A DNA stretch of 16,636 nucleotides from Phycisphaerales bacterium UBA4658 (lineage in GTDB: Bacteria > Planctomycetota > Phycisphaerae > Phycisphaerales > UBA1924), in contig DHLW01000196.1 of the NCBI GenBank assembly GCA_002405485.1, forward strand, positions 1-16,636, written 5' to 3'. Below are positions 1 to 5,952 of this stretch, piece by piece (the stretch's first letter is position 1; every line of letters begins with the position of its first letter). Position numbers and translations under genes: made by a program. The notes under the pieces were generated by a model that saw nothing but the letters and a program-made list of their open reading frames with translations, was not told the DNA's origin and made no database searches.

Positions 1-81
1 GCACTCCGCAAGATTGCCATACACGCGAGCGTGCACGCTCGAACCAGTCCGCTCCCCGTTTCGCTCCGTGACCTGTGCCAT
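1..81 (-). CDS. Start of an unidentified gene downstream of cysI (partial)
   Basis: The first 27 codons of a minus-strand gene that runs off the left edge of the window. The protein begins MAQVTERNGERTGSSVHARV and stays open to base 1. The start is well supported: AGGAG lies 6 nt before the ATG. It follows the cysI stop by 48 nt with no terminator between, so it is probably the third gene of the cysH-cysI operon. A role in sulfur or siroheme metabolism would fit the context, but nothing in these 27 residues identifies a family. The gene is likely real; its function is unknown. Confidence 0.6.
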   Translation of the reverse strand, partial: MAQVTERNGERTGSSVHARVYGNLAEC

Positions 82-87
82 GATCCG

Positions 88-92
88 CTCCT
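88..92 (-). promoter_or_regulatory. Ribosome binding site of the partial gene
   Basis: AGGAG on the minus strand, 6 nt upstream of the ATG at 81-79. It is the main evidence that the short partial reading frame at the left edge is a real gene. Confidence 0.6.
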
Positions 93-129
93 GCTTCTGT
101 TGCAATCAAAACCGCGTCCGCCAGCCGTG

Positions 130-1863
130 CTACTTGCCCGACACCGTGAGCTCCACAAGCGCCGACGTCGGCGACTCCTTGCCCGTCAGGAGCGTTCGAC
201 GCTCCGTTCTGCCGGTGATCCGCCTGTAGAAATCCGAGAGACTCTCATCCGCCGTCCGATCGGCCCTGAAGCGTGTCAGCAACGGCCGAAGCACATCCGG
301 AATCGATCCGACCGCAACGTCCGCCGCGAAGAGATCCGCAAGTCGATCACCGCCCAAGCCGCCGCCGACGAACACGTGGTACACCCCCGGCTTGCGGCCG
401 ACAAATCCGATGTCCGCGTTGTACGGCCGAGCACACCCGTTCGGGCACCCCGTCATCCGGATCGTCAGCGGCACGTCCTGGATCCCAAGCTCCTTGAACT
501 CCTCTTCCAGCTCATCGATCACCGACGGCAGTTGCCGCTCGGCATCGGTCAGCGCCAGCCCGCAGGTCGGAAGCGCCGGACACGCCATCGACCATCGACG
601 CGCGTGCGACAGCTCCTCCACCGTCTTCACCCCGTGCTCCGCCAGAATGTCCAGCACGCGCCGCACCTGCCCCGCGTCCAGGTCGATGAACAGGACGCTC
701 TGCATCGGCGTCAGCCGGATATCCGCCCCGATCTTCCGCGCAATCGCCCGAAGCGCGGATCGATATCGAACAGGCCCCGCGTCCGTGATTCGGCCGTTGG
801 CGACAAACACGCCGTAGAACCACTTCCCGTCACCCTGCTCGTGCAGCCCGAGGTGATCGAGTTGGCGCGGTGCCGGCGTCGTCGCCGGCGTTTGAAGACG
901 CCAGGACACGCGAGCATGAATCTCATCGATGAACTTCTGTACCCCCCACGACTCGATCAGATACTTCAGCCGAGCGTGCCGCCGATCGGATCGCTCCCCA
1001 TGATCGCGGAACACCGCCGCCACCGTCCGAACGGCTTCCACCGCGTGCGCCGGCTCGACGAATCCGAGCACGCTTGCCATGCGGGCGATCGTGTCGGGCT
1101 TGTTGTGCGTCATGCCCAGTCCGCCGCCCGCAACCAGGTTGTACCCGATCACGCGCCCCTCGCGCGTCACCGCGATCAGCCCGCAGTCGTACGTGTAGAT
1201 GTCGATGCTGTTGTCGATGTCCAGCGCGACGCCCGTCTTGAACTTGCGCGGCAGGTACTGCCTTCCGTAGAACGGCTCCTCCTCGCCCCCGAGTTCCAGC
1301 CGCTCCCCATCGAGCCAGATCTCGTGATACGCCCCGGTCGCCGGCGCAAGCTCCCTGGCCAGCGCCCTCGACATCGCCTGCACGGCCCGGTGCGCCTCAT
1401 CAGCAAACGGCGCGGGCGACGCCATCACGTTCCGCTGCACGTCGCCGCACGCCGCCAGCGTCGACAGAAGCGTTCTGTTGATCTCCGCGATCGTGGCCTT
1501 CAGATTGTCCTTCAGCACTCCGTGGTACTGGATGCTCTGCCGCGTCGTCAGACGGAGCGTCCCGTTGGCATACCGGTCCGCGATCGCGTCAAGCGCAAGA
1601 TACTGCGCCGCGGAGAGCGCCCCGCCCGGGATCGTCAGCCGGATCATCATTGAGTACGACTTGCCCGTCGCCCCCTCGGCGTGTCGCTTCTCGCGGTCGT
1701 CCTGCTGGTAGATGCCGTGAAACTTCAGGAGCTGCTTGTCATCGTCCGCAAAGCTGTCCGCGGCGGGGTCGGCCAGCGTCTGCGCGATCGTGCCGCGCAG
1801 CGCGTTCCCCTTCGACTTGGCAAGCTCGACCTTGGATGGTTCGGATCCCGCGGGTGTGCTCAT
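130..1863 (-). CDS. cysI: Assimilatory sulfite reductase, siroheme/4Fe-4S hemoprotein
   Basis: Reduces sulfite to sulfide in cytoplasmic sulfate assimilation. The 577-residue protein is close to the usual CysI length of about 570. Four cysteines that bind the siroheme-coupled 4Fe-4S cluster are visible: C428 and C434 in MACPALPTCG, and C473 and C477 in TGCPNGCARPY, with the same spacing as in E. coli CysI. Siroheme and substrate-binding basic residues are also present: R75, R144, and K207 and K209 in RKFKTG. The N-terminus carries the typical KFHGIYQQDDRE. The reading frame extends upstream, but the ATG at 1863 is chosen because GGGAG lies 7 nt before it and the extension overlaps cysH. The gene starts 22 nt after the cysH stop, in one operon. 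No flavoprotein partner (CysJ) is in the window, so the electron donor (NADPH flavoprotein or ferredoxin) is unknown. Confidence 0.95.
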   Translation of the reverse strand: MSTPAGSEPSKVELAKSKGNALRGTIAQTLADPAADSFADDDKQLLKFHGIYQQDDREKRHAEGATGKSYSMMIRLTIPGGALSAAQYLALDAIADRYANGTLRLTTRQSIQYHGVLKDNLKATIAEINRTLLSTLAACGDVQRNVMASPAPFADEAHRAVQAMSRALARELAPATGAYHEIWLDGERLELGGEEEPFYGRQYLPRKFKTGVALDIDNSIDIYTYDCGLIAVTREGRVIGYNLVAGGGLGMTHNKPDTIARMASVLGFVEPAHAVEAVRTVAAVFRDHGERSDRRHARLKYLIESWGVQKFIDEIHARVSWRLQTPATTPAPRQLDHLGLHEQGDGKWFYGVFVANGRITDAGPVRYRSALRAIARKIGADIRLTPMQSVLFIDLDAGQVRRVLDILAEHGVKTVEELSHARRWSMACPALPTCGLALTDAERQLPSVIDELEEEFKELGIQDVPLTIRMTGCPNGCARPYNADIGFVGRKPGVYHVFVGGGLGGDRLADLFAADVAVGSIPDVLRPLLTRFRADRTADESLSDFYRRITGRTERRTLLTGKESPTSALVELTVSGK

Positions 1864-1885
1864 CGTGTTTCTCCCAGCGTGCGGC

Positions 1886-2656
1886 TCAGATTCCCTCGCC
1901 CGCGCTCTTGAAGTGCAGACCACACTCGGTCTTGGTCGTCCCCGCCCAGCGTCCCTCACGCGAGTACGCCGCCACCTTCGCCCCAGGAACGATCCGGGTG
2001 CAGTGCGTGCAACCGATGCTCGGGTATCCCTTCTCGTGCAGCTCGTTGTACGGCACGCCGCGAGCAATCGCGTGCTCCCACACCTGCTCGCGGCTCCACG
2101 ACGCGAGTGGGTTGATCTTGATCACGCCGAACTGCGCGTCCCAACCGACCGTCTGAATGTTCGACCTTGCCGCAGACTGCGACCGTCGCACAGCCGTCAT
2201 CCACGCTTCCGCCCCCGACAGCAGGTTCCGCATCGGCTCGACCTTGCGGATCGCGCAGCAAAGGTCCGGATTCCGCTCCCACAGCCGCGGCCCATGCTGC
2301 TGTTCCTGCTGTTCGGGCGTCAGCGACACGCCCGCATTCACGAACACCAGCCCCGGATATCGCAGTTCCAGCCGGCGGCGGAGCGCGTGTGTCTCTGGAA
2401 AGAGGAAGTGCGTGTCGAGATAGTGCACCACAAGGTCGCGACCGTCGCTCTGCTCCCAGAGCATGTCGATCAGCACGCATCCTTCCATTCCGAATCCGGT
2501 CGTCACGATCATGCGCGGCCCGAATCGGGCTCTTGCCCACGACAAGATTCGCTCGGGCGGCGCCGTGACGTCTGTGTCCGGCGGTACGCGCGGCTCGCTC
2601 GTTTCTGACCCCGTCGGGGCGTCCTCGGGCTGCGTTTGGAGCACAGGCAGTCGCAC
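1886..2656 (-). CDS. cysH: Assimilatory adenylylsulfate (APS) reductase
   Basis: Reduces activated sulfate (APS, perhaps also PAPS) to sulfite with thioredoxin, one step before CysI. The 256-residue protein has the ATP-pyrophosphatase-like fold motifs TTGFGMEG (52-59) and LDTHFLFPETH (80-90). It has the cysteines of the 4Fe-4S class: C133-C134 in LCCAIRKVEPM, C216 and C219 in GCTHCTR, and catalytic C245 in TECGLH. Enzymes of E. coli type lack the paired cluster cysteines, so this is most likely an APS-type enzyme by family knowledge. The start is a GTG at 2656 with GAGGG about 10 nt upstream; the first 30 residues are not conserved-looking, so a start further in is possible. It is the first large gene of the operon, about 80 nt downstream of a rho-independent terminator and a poly-Cys leader ORF, which suggests attenuation control by cysteine supply. 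Confidence 0.94.
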   Translation of the reverse strand: MRLPVLQTQPEDAPTGSETSEPRVPPDTDVTAPPERILSWARARFGPRMIVTTGFGMEGCVLIDMLWEQSDGRDLVVHYLDTHFLFPETHALRRRLELRYPGLVFVNAGVSLTPEQQEQQHGPRLWERNPDLCCAIRKVEPMRNLLSGAEAWMTAVRRSQSAARSNIQTVGWDAQFGVIKINPLASWSREQVWEHAIARGVPYNELHEKGYPSIGCTHCTRIVPGAKVAAYSREGRWAGTTKTECGLHFKSAGEGI

Positions 2657-2735
2657 GATCGATGTACCCTCGGACGTGCGAGAACGGCTCGCACCTCTTG
2701 ACGGCTTTCTTCAGCAAACACAGTGGAAAATGAAA

Positions 2736-2761
2736 AACCCGCGGGCTCGGCCTCGCGGGTT
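2736..2761 (-). terminator. Rho-independent terminator (attenuator) upstream of cysH
   Basis: On the minus strand AACCCGCG and CGCGGGTT form a perfect 8-bp outer stem. It is extended by GGC/GCC after one bulged A, with a CGA loop, and is followed by TTTCATTTT. The terminator lies between the poly-Cys ORF stop and the cysH start. No larger minus-strand gene is seen just upstream for it to serve, so its natural role is conditional termination ahead of cysHI. Confidence 0.85.
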
Positions 2762-2785
2762 CAGGTGTCGCACGCGCTGGTTCGC

Positions 2786-2800
2786 GCTCTTTTCAAGAGC
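2786..2800 (-). promoter_or_regulatory. Small hairpin just after the leader ORF stop
   Basis: GCTCTT/AAGAGC, a 6-bp stem with a 3-nt loop in the leader RNA, beginning 3 nt after the TAA of the poly-Cys ORF. The GCGGCTC on its 5' side could alternatively pair, with one bulge, with GAGCCCGC inside the downstream terminator. It is therefore a candidate switching element. The alternative pairing was found by eye, without folding energies. Confidence 0.4.
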
Positions 2801-2803
2801 CGC

Positions 2804-2941
2804 TTACCGGCAGGAGCAACAACACTCGCAAAGCCGTCCGTCGGTCTGCCCACAGCAGCAGCAACAGCACGCCCGACAGCCCGCCAGAGGCGTGCGCTGA
2901 GCGAACATGCGTGCACAGGACATGGACGGTCGCAAGGTCAT
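2804..2941 (-). CDS. Poly-cysteine leader peptide of the cysHI operon
   Basis: A 45-codon ORF with 13 Cys codons (C9, C22, C25-C30, C38, C40-C42, C44). Six are consecutive, in the stretch GCRACCCCCCGQTDG, and a second cluster CECCCSC sits next to the stop. Both TGC and TGT are used. The ATG at 2941 is preferred because the -10 element ends 9 nt upstream, which gives a leaderless or nearly leaderless mRNA. In-frame ATGs at 2923 and 2908 would give 39 or 34 residues; none of the three has a good Shine-Dalgarno sequence. The stop is 42 nt before the terminator, which precedes cysH. The peptide is inferred to be a translational sensor of Cys-tRNA supply, as in classical amino-acid attenuators and in the polycysteine leader ORFs known upstream of mycobacterial sulfur genes. 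A small metal-binding protein is a less likely alternative. Confidence 0.8.
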   Translation of the reverse strand: MTLRPSMSCARMFAQRTPLAGCRACCCCCCGQTDGRLCECCCSCR

Positions 2942-2950
2942 GCGGCAGGA

Positions 2951-2978
2951 AGTATGCCGTCGTTCGCGCAAATGTCAA
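2951..2978 (-). promoter_or_regulatory. Promoter of the cys leader and cysHI operon
   Basis: A perfect -35 TTGACA (2978-2973) and a -10 CATACT (2956-2951) separated by 16 bp, on the minus strand. Transcription should begin near 2944, within about 4 nt of the ATG of the poly-Cys ORF. Consensus match and position agree well. Confidence 0.75.
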
Positions 2979-3465
2979 ACTGAACGCCAGAGAACCCGTG
3001 CCTTTCGCTCACGAGCAGAGCTTGACCCGAGCCTCTTGAAGTCCGCAGTCCTCGGAAAAGCAGGAGGCCTCGCGTCTGCTCTTGGGCACATGTGCCAAAA
3101 GGTTCTGATGCGTCTGCGAAGGCAGCACATCCCAAAGCGAGTGTTCAGAGATCGCAAACCCTGATCCGGCTTGCCTGCACGATCCTGCGGTCCGCTCCGG
3201 CTTCTACACGCAGGCCTCGTGCTCGATGACATGCACGTGGCTGCTCGACGTACACCCGGCACCGCATCGAGCCCATCAACAAAGGGCGCATCCTCAGGCC
3301 ATCGCGCAGGCTTATGGCCTCCAGCCAACTCGATGCGGAGATCCGCAGTCGATTGGCCGTCAACCCGGGGAAAATCTGAGAGTTGCCAGCCCAAGCGCAT
3401 GGTCGGCAGGCGGGGTGGTATCCTCATGGACACCCTTGGCGCGTTTATCGGAGACGAGTCCGCCC
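2979..3465. other. Gene-free stretch between the cys promoter and the E2 gene
   Basis: This 487-bp stretch has open frames on both strands, but none resembles a protein family, has a good RBS or looks conserved in composition. It should hold the upstream control regions of two divergent units. The 12-bp perfect palindrome GGCACATGTGCC lies at 3085-3096. TATCCT at 3419-3424 is a possible -10 for the E2 gene without a clear -35. Confidence 0.5.
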
Positions 3466-4956
3466 ATGTCGCATCACAAGCACGCATCGAGCAACCCCAA
3501 CGATTTCATCCTTCCCGACCTCGGCGAAGGCGTCGCCGAGGCCGAACTGATCGCCTGGCGCGTCAAGGTCGGCGACAAGGTGAACGAACATGACATCCTC
3601 GCCGACATGGAAACCGACAAAGCGCTCGTGGAAGTCCCGAGCCCGCGTGCCGGCGTGATCGGCGCGCTGCACGGAAAGCCCGGCGAGATCCTCAAGGTGG
3701 GAGAGCCGCTCGTGACCTACGCCGAGCACGCCGACTCCCGGCCTCAGTCGCCAGCATCCCAGCCGCTCGCCGCGCCCGTCGCGACTGAGCCCAAGCCCAG
3801 CAAGCCGGTCCCGGTCTCCGCACCCTCCAGCAACGGCGCCAAGCCGGCGCCGCAACCCGAGCGCGAGGACGAGGGCACGGTGGTGGGCAAGGTCGGCGGT
3901 GCGCTCGCGGGTGTGAGCGCCGCGCCAGGCAAGGCCCTGGCGACACCCGCCGTCCGCCGACTCGCTCGCGACCTTGGCGTGGACATCGATGCGATCTCGG
4001 GCAGCGGCATCGGCGGCCGGGTGCTGGAGAAGGACGTGCGCGACACCGCTGCCGTCCGAAGCACGCCGCAGCCCAGGCCGGCTCCCGCCCGCCCATCCCA
4101 GGCCCCTGTTCTCCCCGAACGCACGCCCCTTCATTCGCCATCATCCGCTGCAATCGAGACCCCGGTCTCTTCACCGGGTCCAAAGCCGGCGCGTCGAGAG
4201 GTCCCGAGCTTCCCCGCGGGTTCCGAGAGCATCCGCGTGCCCTTCCGCGGCGTCCGACGAACGATCGCCAATCGCCTGCGCGAAAGCGTCAATCAGGCGG
4301 TCCACTTCAACGTCATGGACGAGGCCGACGTCTCGACGCTCGATCAGCTCCGCCGAAAGCTCGGCGCCGCAAGCGGAGAGAAGCTCAGCTTCCTCCCATT
4401 CGTCGCCGCGGCCGTCTGTCGCGTGCTGACACGCGAGCCGTTCCGGGCCATGAACGCGACCGTCGACGAGAAGCCCGGCGACCCCGCCTACGACGCGGCC
4501 ATCGTCCAGCACAGGGCGGTGCACCTGGGCATCGCCACCGACACCGACAGCGGACTCATGGTGCCGGTGATCCGCGATTGCGATGCGCTCGGCGTGCTCG
4601 AGATCGGTCGGCACATCGTCCACCTCGCCGAGGCCGCGAGAAATCGGTCGGCCAGCCGCGAGCAACTCATGGGCTCGACCTTCACGATCAGCAACGTCGG
4701 CAGCCACGCCGGCCGCTTTGCCACACCAATCATCAACTATCCCGAGGCTGCCATCCTCGCCGTTGGTCGTGCCCGCCCCGGACCGGTCGTGCGCGATGTC
4801 GGAGGTGTCCAGGGCATCTTCGTCGGCAATCTGCTCCCGCTCAGCTTGGCCTGCGACCACCGAGTCGTGGATGGAGCCACCGCCGCCCTCGCGCTCGCGG
4901 AGATCATCAAGCTCCTCCAGAGCCCGGAACAGTTGCTCACCCCAGCACGGAGCTGA
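3466..4956 (+). CDS. Dihydrolipoamide acyltransferase (E2) of a 2-oxoacid dehydrogenase complex
   Basis: The cytoplasmic E2 core subunit, which transfers an acyl group from its lipoyl arm to CoA. Of 496 residues, 13-86 form one lipoyl domain with the lipoylated Lys at K52 (METDKALVEV). Residues 158-195 form the peripheral subunit-binding domain (ATPAVRRLARDLGVD, GSGIGGRVLEKDV). Residues 255-494 form the catalytic domain with active-site H465 and D469 in ACDHRVVDG. The linkers (about 90-155 and 197-250) are rich in Ala, Pro and Ser, as expected. The ATG at 3466 begins just before the lipoyl domain; GGAG is 12 nt upstream, and the in-frame extension upstream is unlike the family. No E1 or E3 gene is adjacent, so pyruvate versus branched-chain specificity cannot be decided and no symbol is given. 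Confidence 0.93.
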   Translation: MSHHKHASSNPNDFILPDLGEGVAEAELIAWRVKVGDKVNEHDILADMETDKALVEVPSPRAGVIGALHGKPGEILKVGEPLVTYAEHADSRPQSPASQPLAAPVATEPKPSKPVPVSAPSSNGAKPAPQPEREDEGTVVGKVGGALAGVSAAPGKALATPAVRRLARDLGVDIDAISGSGIGGRVLEKDVRDTAAVRSTPQPRPAPARPSQAPVLPERTPLHSPSSAAIETPVSSPGPKPARREVPSFPAGSESIRVPFRGVRRTIANRLRESVNQAVHFNVMDEADVSTLDQLRRKLGAASGEKLSFLPFVAAAVCRVLTREPFRAMNATVDEKPGDPAYDAAIVQHRAVHLGIATDTDSGLMVPVIRDCDALGVLEIGRHIVHLAEAARNRSASREQLMGSTFTISNVGSHAGRFATPIINYPEAAILAVGRARPGPVVRDVGGVQGIFVGNLLPLSLACDHRVVDGATAALALAEIIKLLQSPEQLLTPARS

Positions 4957-5403
4957 TCCGTCGAAGGGCGGATTCAGTCCGCCCCTCCACCCTGGAACGC
5001 GACAGTGCCTTGCCCGGCGCCACACTCCACGAGGTCATCGGCGGACAAGAGTTATCCACTGGTCTTTGGCGACCTGCTCTGAAATCAGTTCAGCAGAAAC
5101 TGCGCGGTACAAAGGCGAGCCAAGGCCGTTCAGCCCCCGCTCTGGTCTGAGAATGGGCGACGCGAATGAACCGCGATCTCCGATGCGAGCGTCGAAATCT
5201 GCGCCCCGCGGTGCGAACCGCCCCCCAAAACCGGCGATCCACTCAGGCGGCCCTTTTCGGACGATTTTGGTGCCGAAATGCTGGTTCTACGGCCCGAAGT
5301 TCGTCCGAAGTTCCGGGAAAAGCATGAGAAATGCACTGGAAACGACAGCCACCGACCAAGAACACACAATTCGTCCGATATCTGATAAAACTGGCCTTTG
5401 CCC
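4957..5403. other. Gene-free stretch between the E2 gene and the sRNA promoter
   Basis: No convincing gene. It holds a hairpin just after the E2 stop, a single DnaA-box-like TTATCCACT (5052-5060), and a tandem direct repeat CCGAAGTTC at 5294-5302 and 5305-5313 with an 11-bp period. The 3' part is less GC-rich than the coding DNA around it. Confidence 0.5.
4966..4984 (+). terminator. Possible terminator hairpin after the E2 gene
   Basis: GGGCGGA/TCCGCCC forms a perfect 7-bp stem with loop TTCAG, 9 nt after the E2 stop codon. No T tract follows, so it may instead stabilise the 3' end of the mRNA. Confidence 0.45.
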
Positions 5404-5431
5404 TTGACACAGCCCCTAAAGACGGTAGATT
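5404..5431 (+). promoter_or_regulatory. Promoter of the candidate small RNA
   Basis: A perfect TTGACA (5404-5409) and TAGATT (5426-5431) separated by 16 bp. Initiation is expected near 5437-5438, at the 5' end of the predicted closing helix of the RNA. Confidence 0.75.
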
Positions 5432-5504
5432 AGTTCTGCCTTTTCTGATTGCACTGAGCCCTCCAATTGCCGATCCCAAGTCCTTGCCTCCCCGGGGTCA
5501 GGAT

Positions 5505-5586
5505 GGAGAGAGAGAGGCGCGAGAGAGATTGGAGAGAGAGACACGGCTCAGGGGAGCAATCGGAGTGAGAGAGAGGCGAGAGAGGG
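5505..5586 (+). repeat. Imperfect GGAG(A/T)GAGAGAG repeats within the small RNA
   Basis: Three purine-rich copies. One at 5505-5527 runs GGAGAGAGAGAGGCG and then GAGAGAG. A short one, GGAGAGAGAG, is at 5531-5540. One at 5562-5586 runs GGAGTGAGAGAGAGGCG and then AGAGAGG. The first and third share the internal GAGGCG, so they look like a duplicated module rather than plain dinucleotide slippage. Confidence 0.6.
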
Positions 5587-5601
5587 CAGACATGTCCTCG
5601 A

Positions 5602-5644
5602 CCCGGGTGTGAACTGACCGGTCACACCCGGGATTTTTATTTTT
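5602..5644 (+). terminator. Rho-independent terminator of the small RNA
   Basis: CCCGGGTGTGA (5602-5612) pairs perfectly with TCACACCCGGG (5622-5632), an 11-bp stem with a 9-nt loop, followed by A, five T, A, five T. This is the strongest terminator in the window. Confidence 0.92.
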
Positions 5645-5952
5645 GCCCCCCTTGAGGCCCAGCCCCTTCTTTGTGCGCTCAATGACGCATCAAAGTCGGA
5701 TGATGTTCGGGTCCTATAGCCCTCTCTTTGCGACCTCCGCGGACCGCTCAGGTCCGATCGAGCACGGCCATGATCGTGGACGGAGACCAGTCTCTTGATT
5801 GATGTCTCGTCGGCCCCTTCGGCTCCGCAGTCGGGCGAGCCTGTCGGTATACCCATACGAGCACAAACGGTCGTTGGGAGCGATTTGCCCACCAACCGGG
5901 TGAACGACGCGCTTTGTCGTGTGTTCGTGGAGACGGTCCATCCTCGGCGGCC
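5645..5952. other. Gene-free stretch between the small RNA and the sigma factor
   Basis: About 308 bp with no supported gene on either strand. It must contain the sigma operon promoter, but I see no consensus -35/-10 pair. That would be expected if the ECF sigma factor transcribes its own operon from a non-housekeeping promoter. TATACC at 5848-5853 lacks a -35. Confidence 0.45.

Larger units (their letters stand above)
5437..5644 (+). ncRNA. Candidate structured small RNA, about 207 nt, purine-rich 3' strand
   Basis: A free-standing unit with its own promoter and terminator and no convincing ORF. The 5' strand pairs almost continuously with segments of the 3' strand: 5435-5446 with 5579-5590 (two G-U pairs), 5447-5452 with 5556-5561, 5454-5460 with 5545-5551, and 5461-5467 with 5528-5534. 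About 32 pairs form in all. The extra bases lie nearly all on the 3' strand as purine bulges: 17 nt at 5562-5578, 4 nt at 5552-5555 and 10 nt at 5535-5544. The long rod closed near the transcript ends recalls 6S RNA in size and shape, but no 6S signature was verified. Exposed GGAG/GAGAG could instead bind a GGA-recognising protein or pyrimidine-rich mRNAs. The class is unknown. It ends over 300 nt before the sigma gene, so it is unlikely to be that gene's leader. Confidence 0.7.

Noticed and set aside
31..1653. 540-codon plus-strand ORF opposite cysI
   Set aside because: Antisense shadow of a certain gene in GC-rich DNA; very Arg/Pro/His-rich and unlike any family.
2850..2872. Poly-Cys stretch seen as a plain CAG/CAA trinucleotide repeat
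   Set aside because: Cys codons alternate TGC and TGT, and a second Cys cluster follows in the same frame after unrelated sequence; selection on the Cys frame explains it better than slippage.
2793..2978. 61-codon minus-strand ORF with Leu runs overlapping the poly-Cys ORF
   Set aside because: It is the shifted reading of the same TGC/TGT repeats; Cys leader context and promoter spacing favour the other frame.
5052..5060. DnaA box-like TTATCCACT
   Set aside because: A single 8-of-9 match without clustered boxes, AT-rich unwinding element or dnaA/dnaN nearby; not an origin.
5503..5568. Short ORF MERERRERDWRERHGSGEQSE inside the small RNA
   Set aside because: It is the translation of the purine repeats, has no well-placed RBS and its codons lie in predicted helices; RNA structure explains the sequence better.
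5331..5612. 93-codon ORF running across the sRNA promoter into the terminator stem
   Set aside because: It starts before the promoter, has no RBS or family resemblance, and stops within the terminator hairpin.
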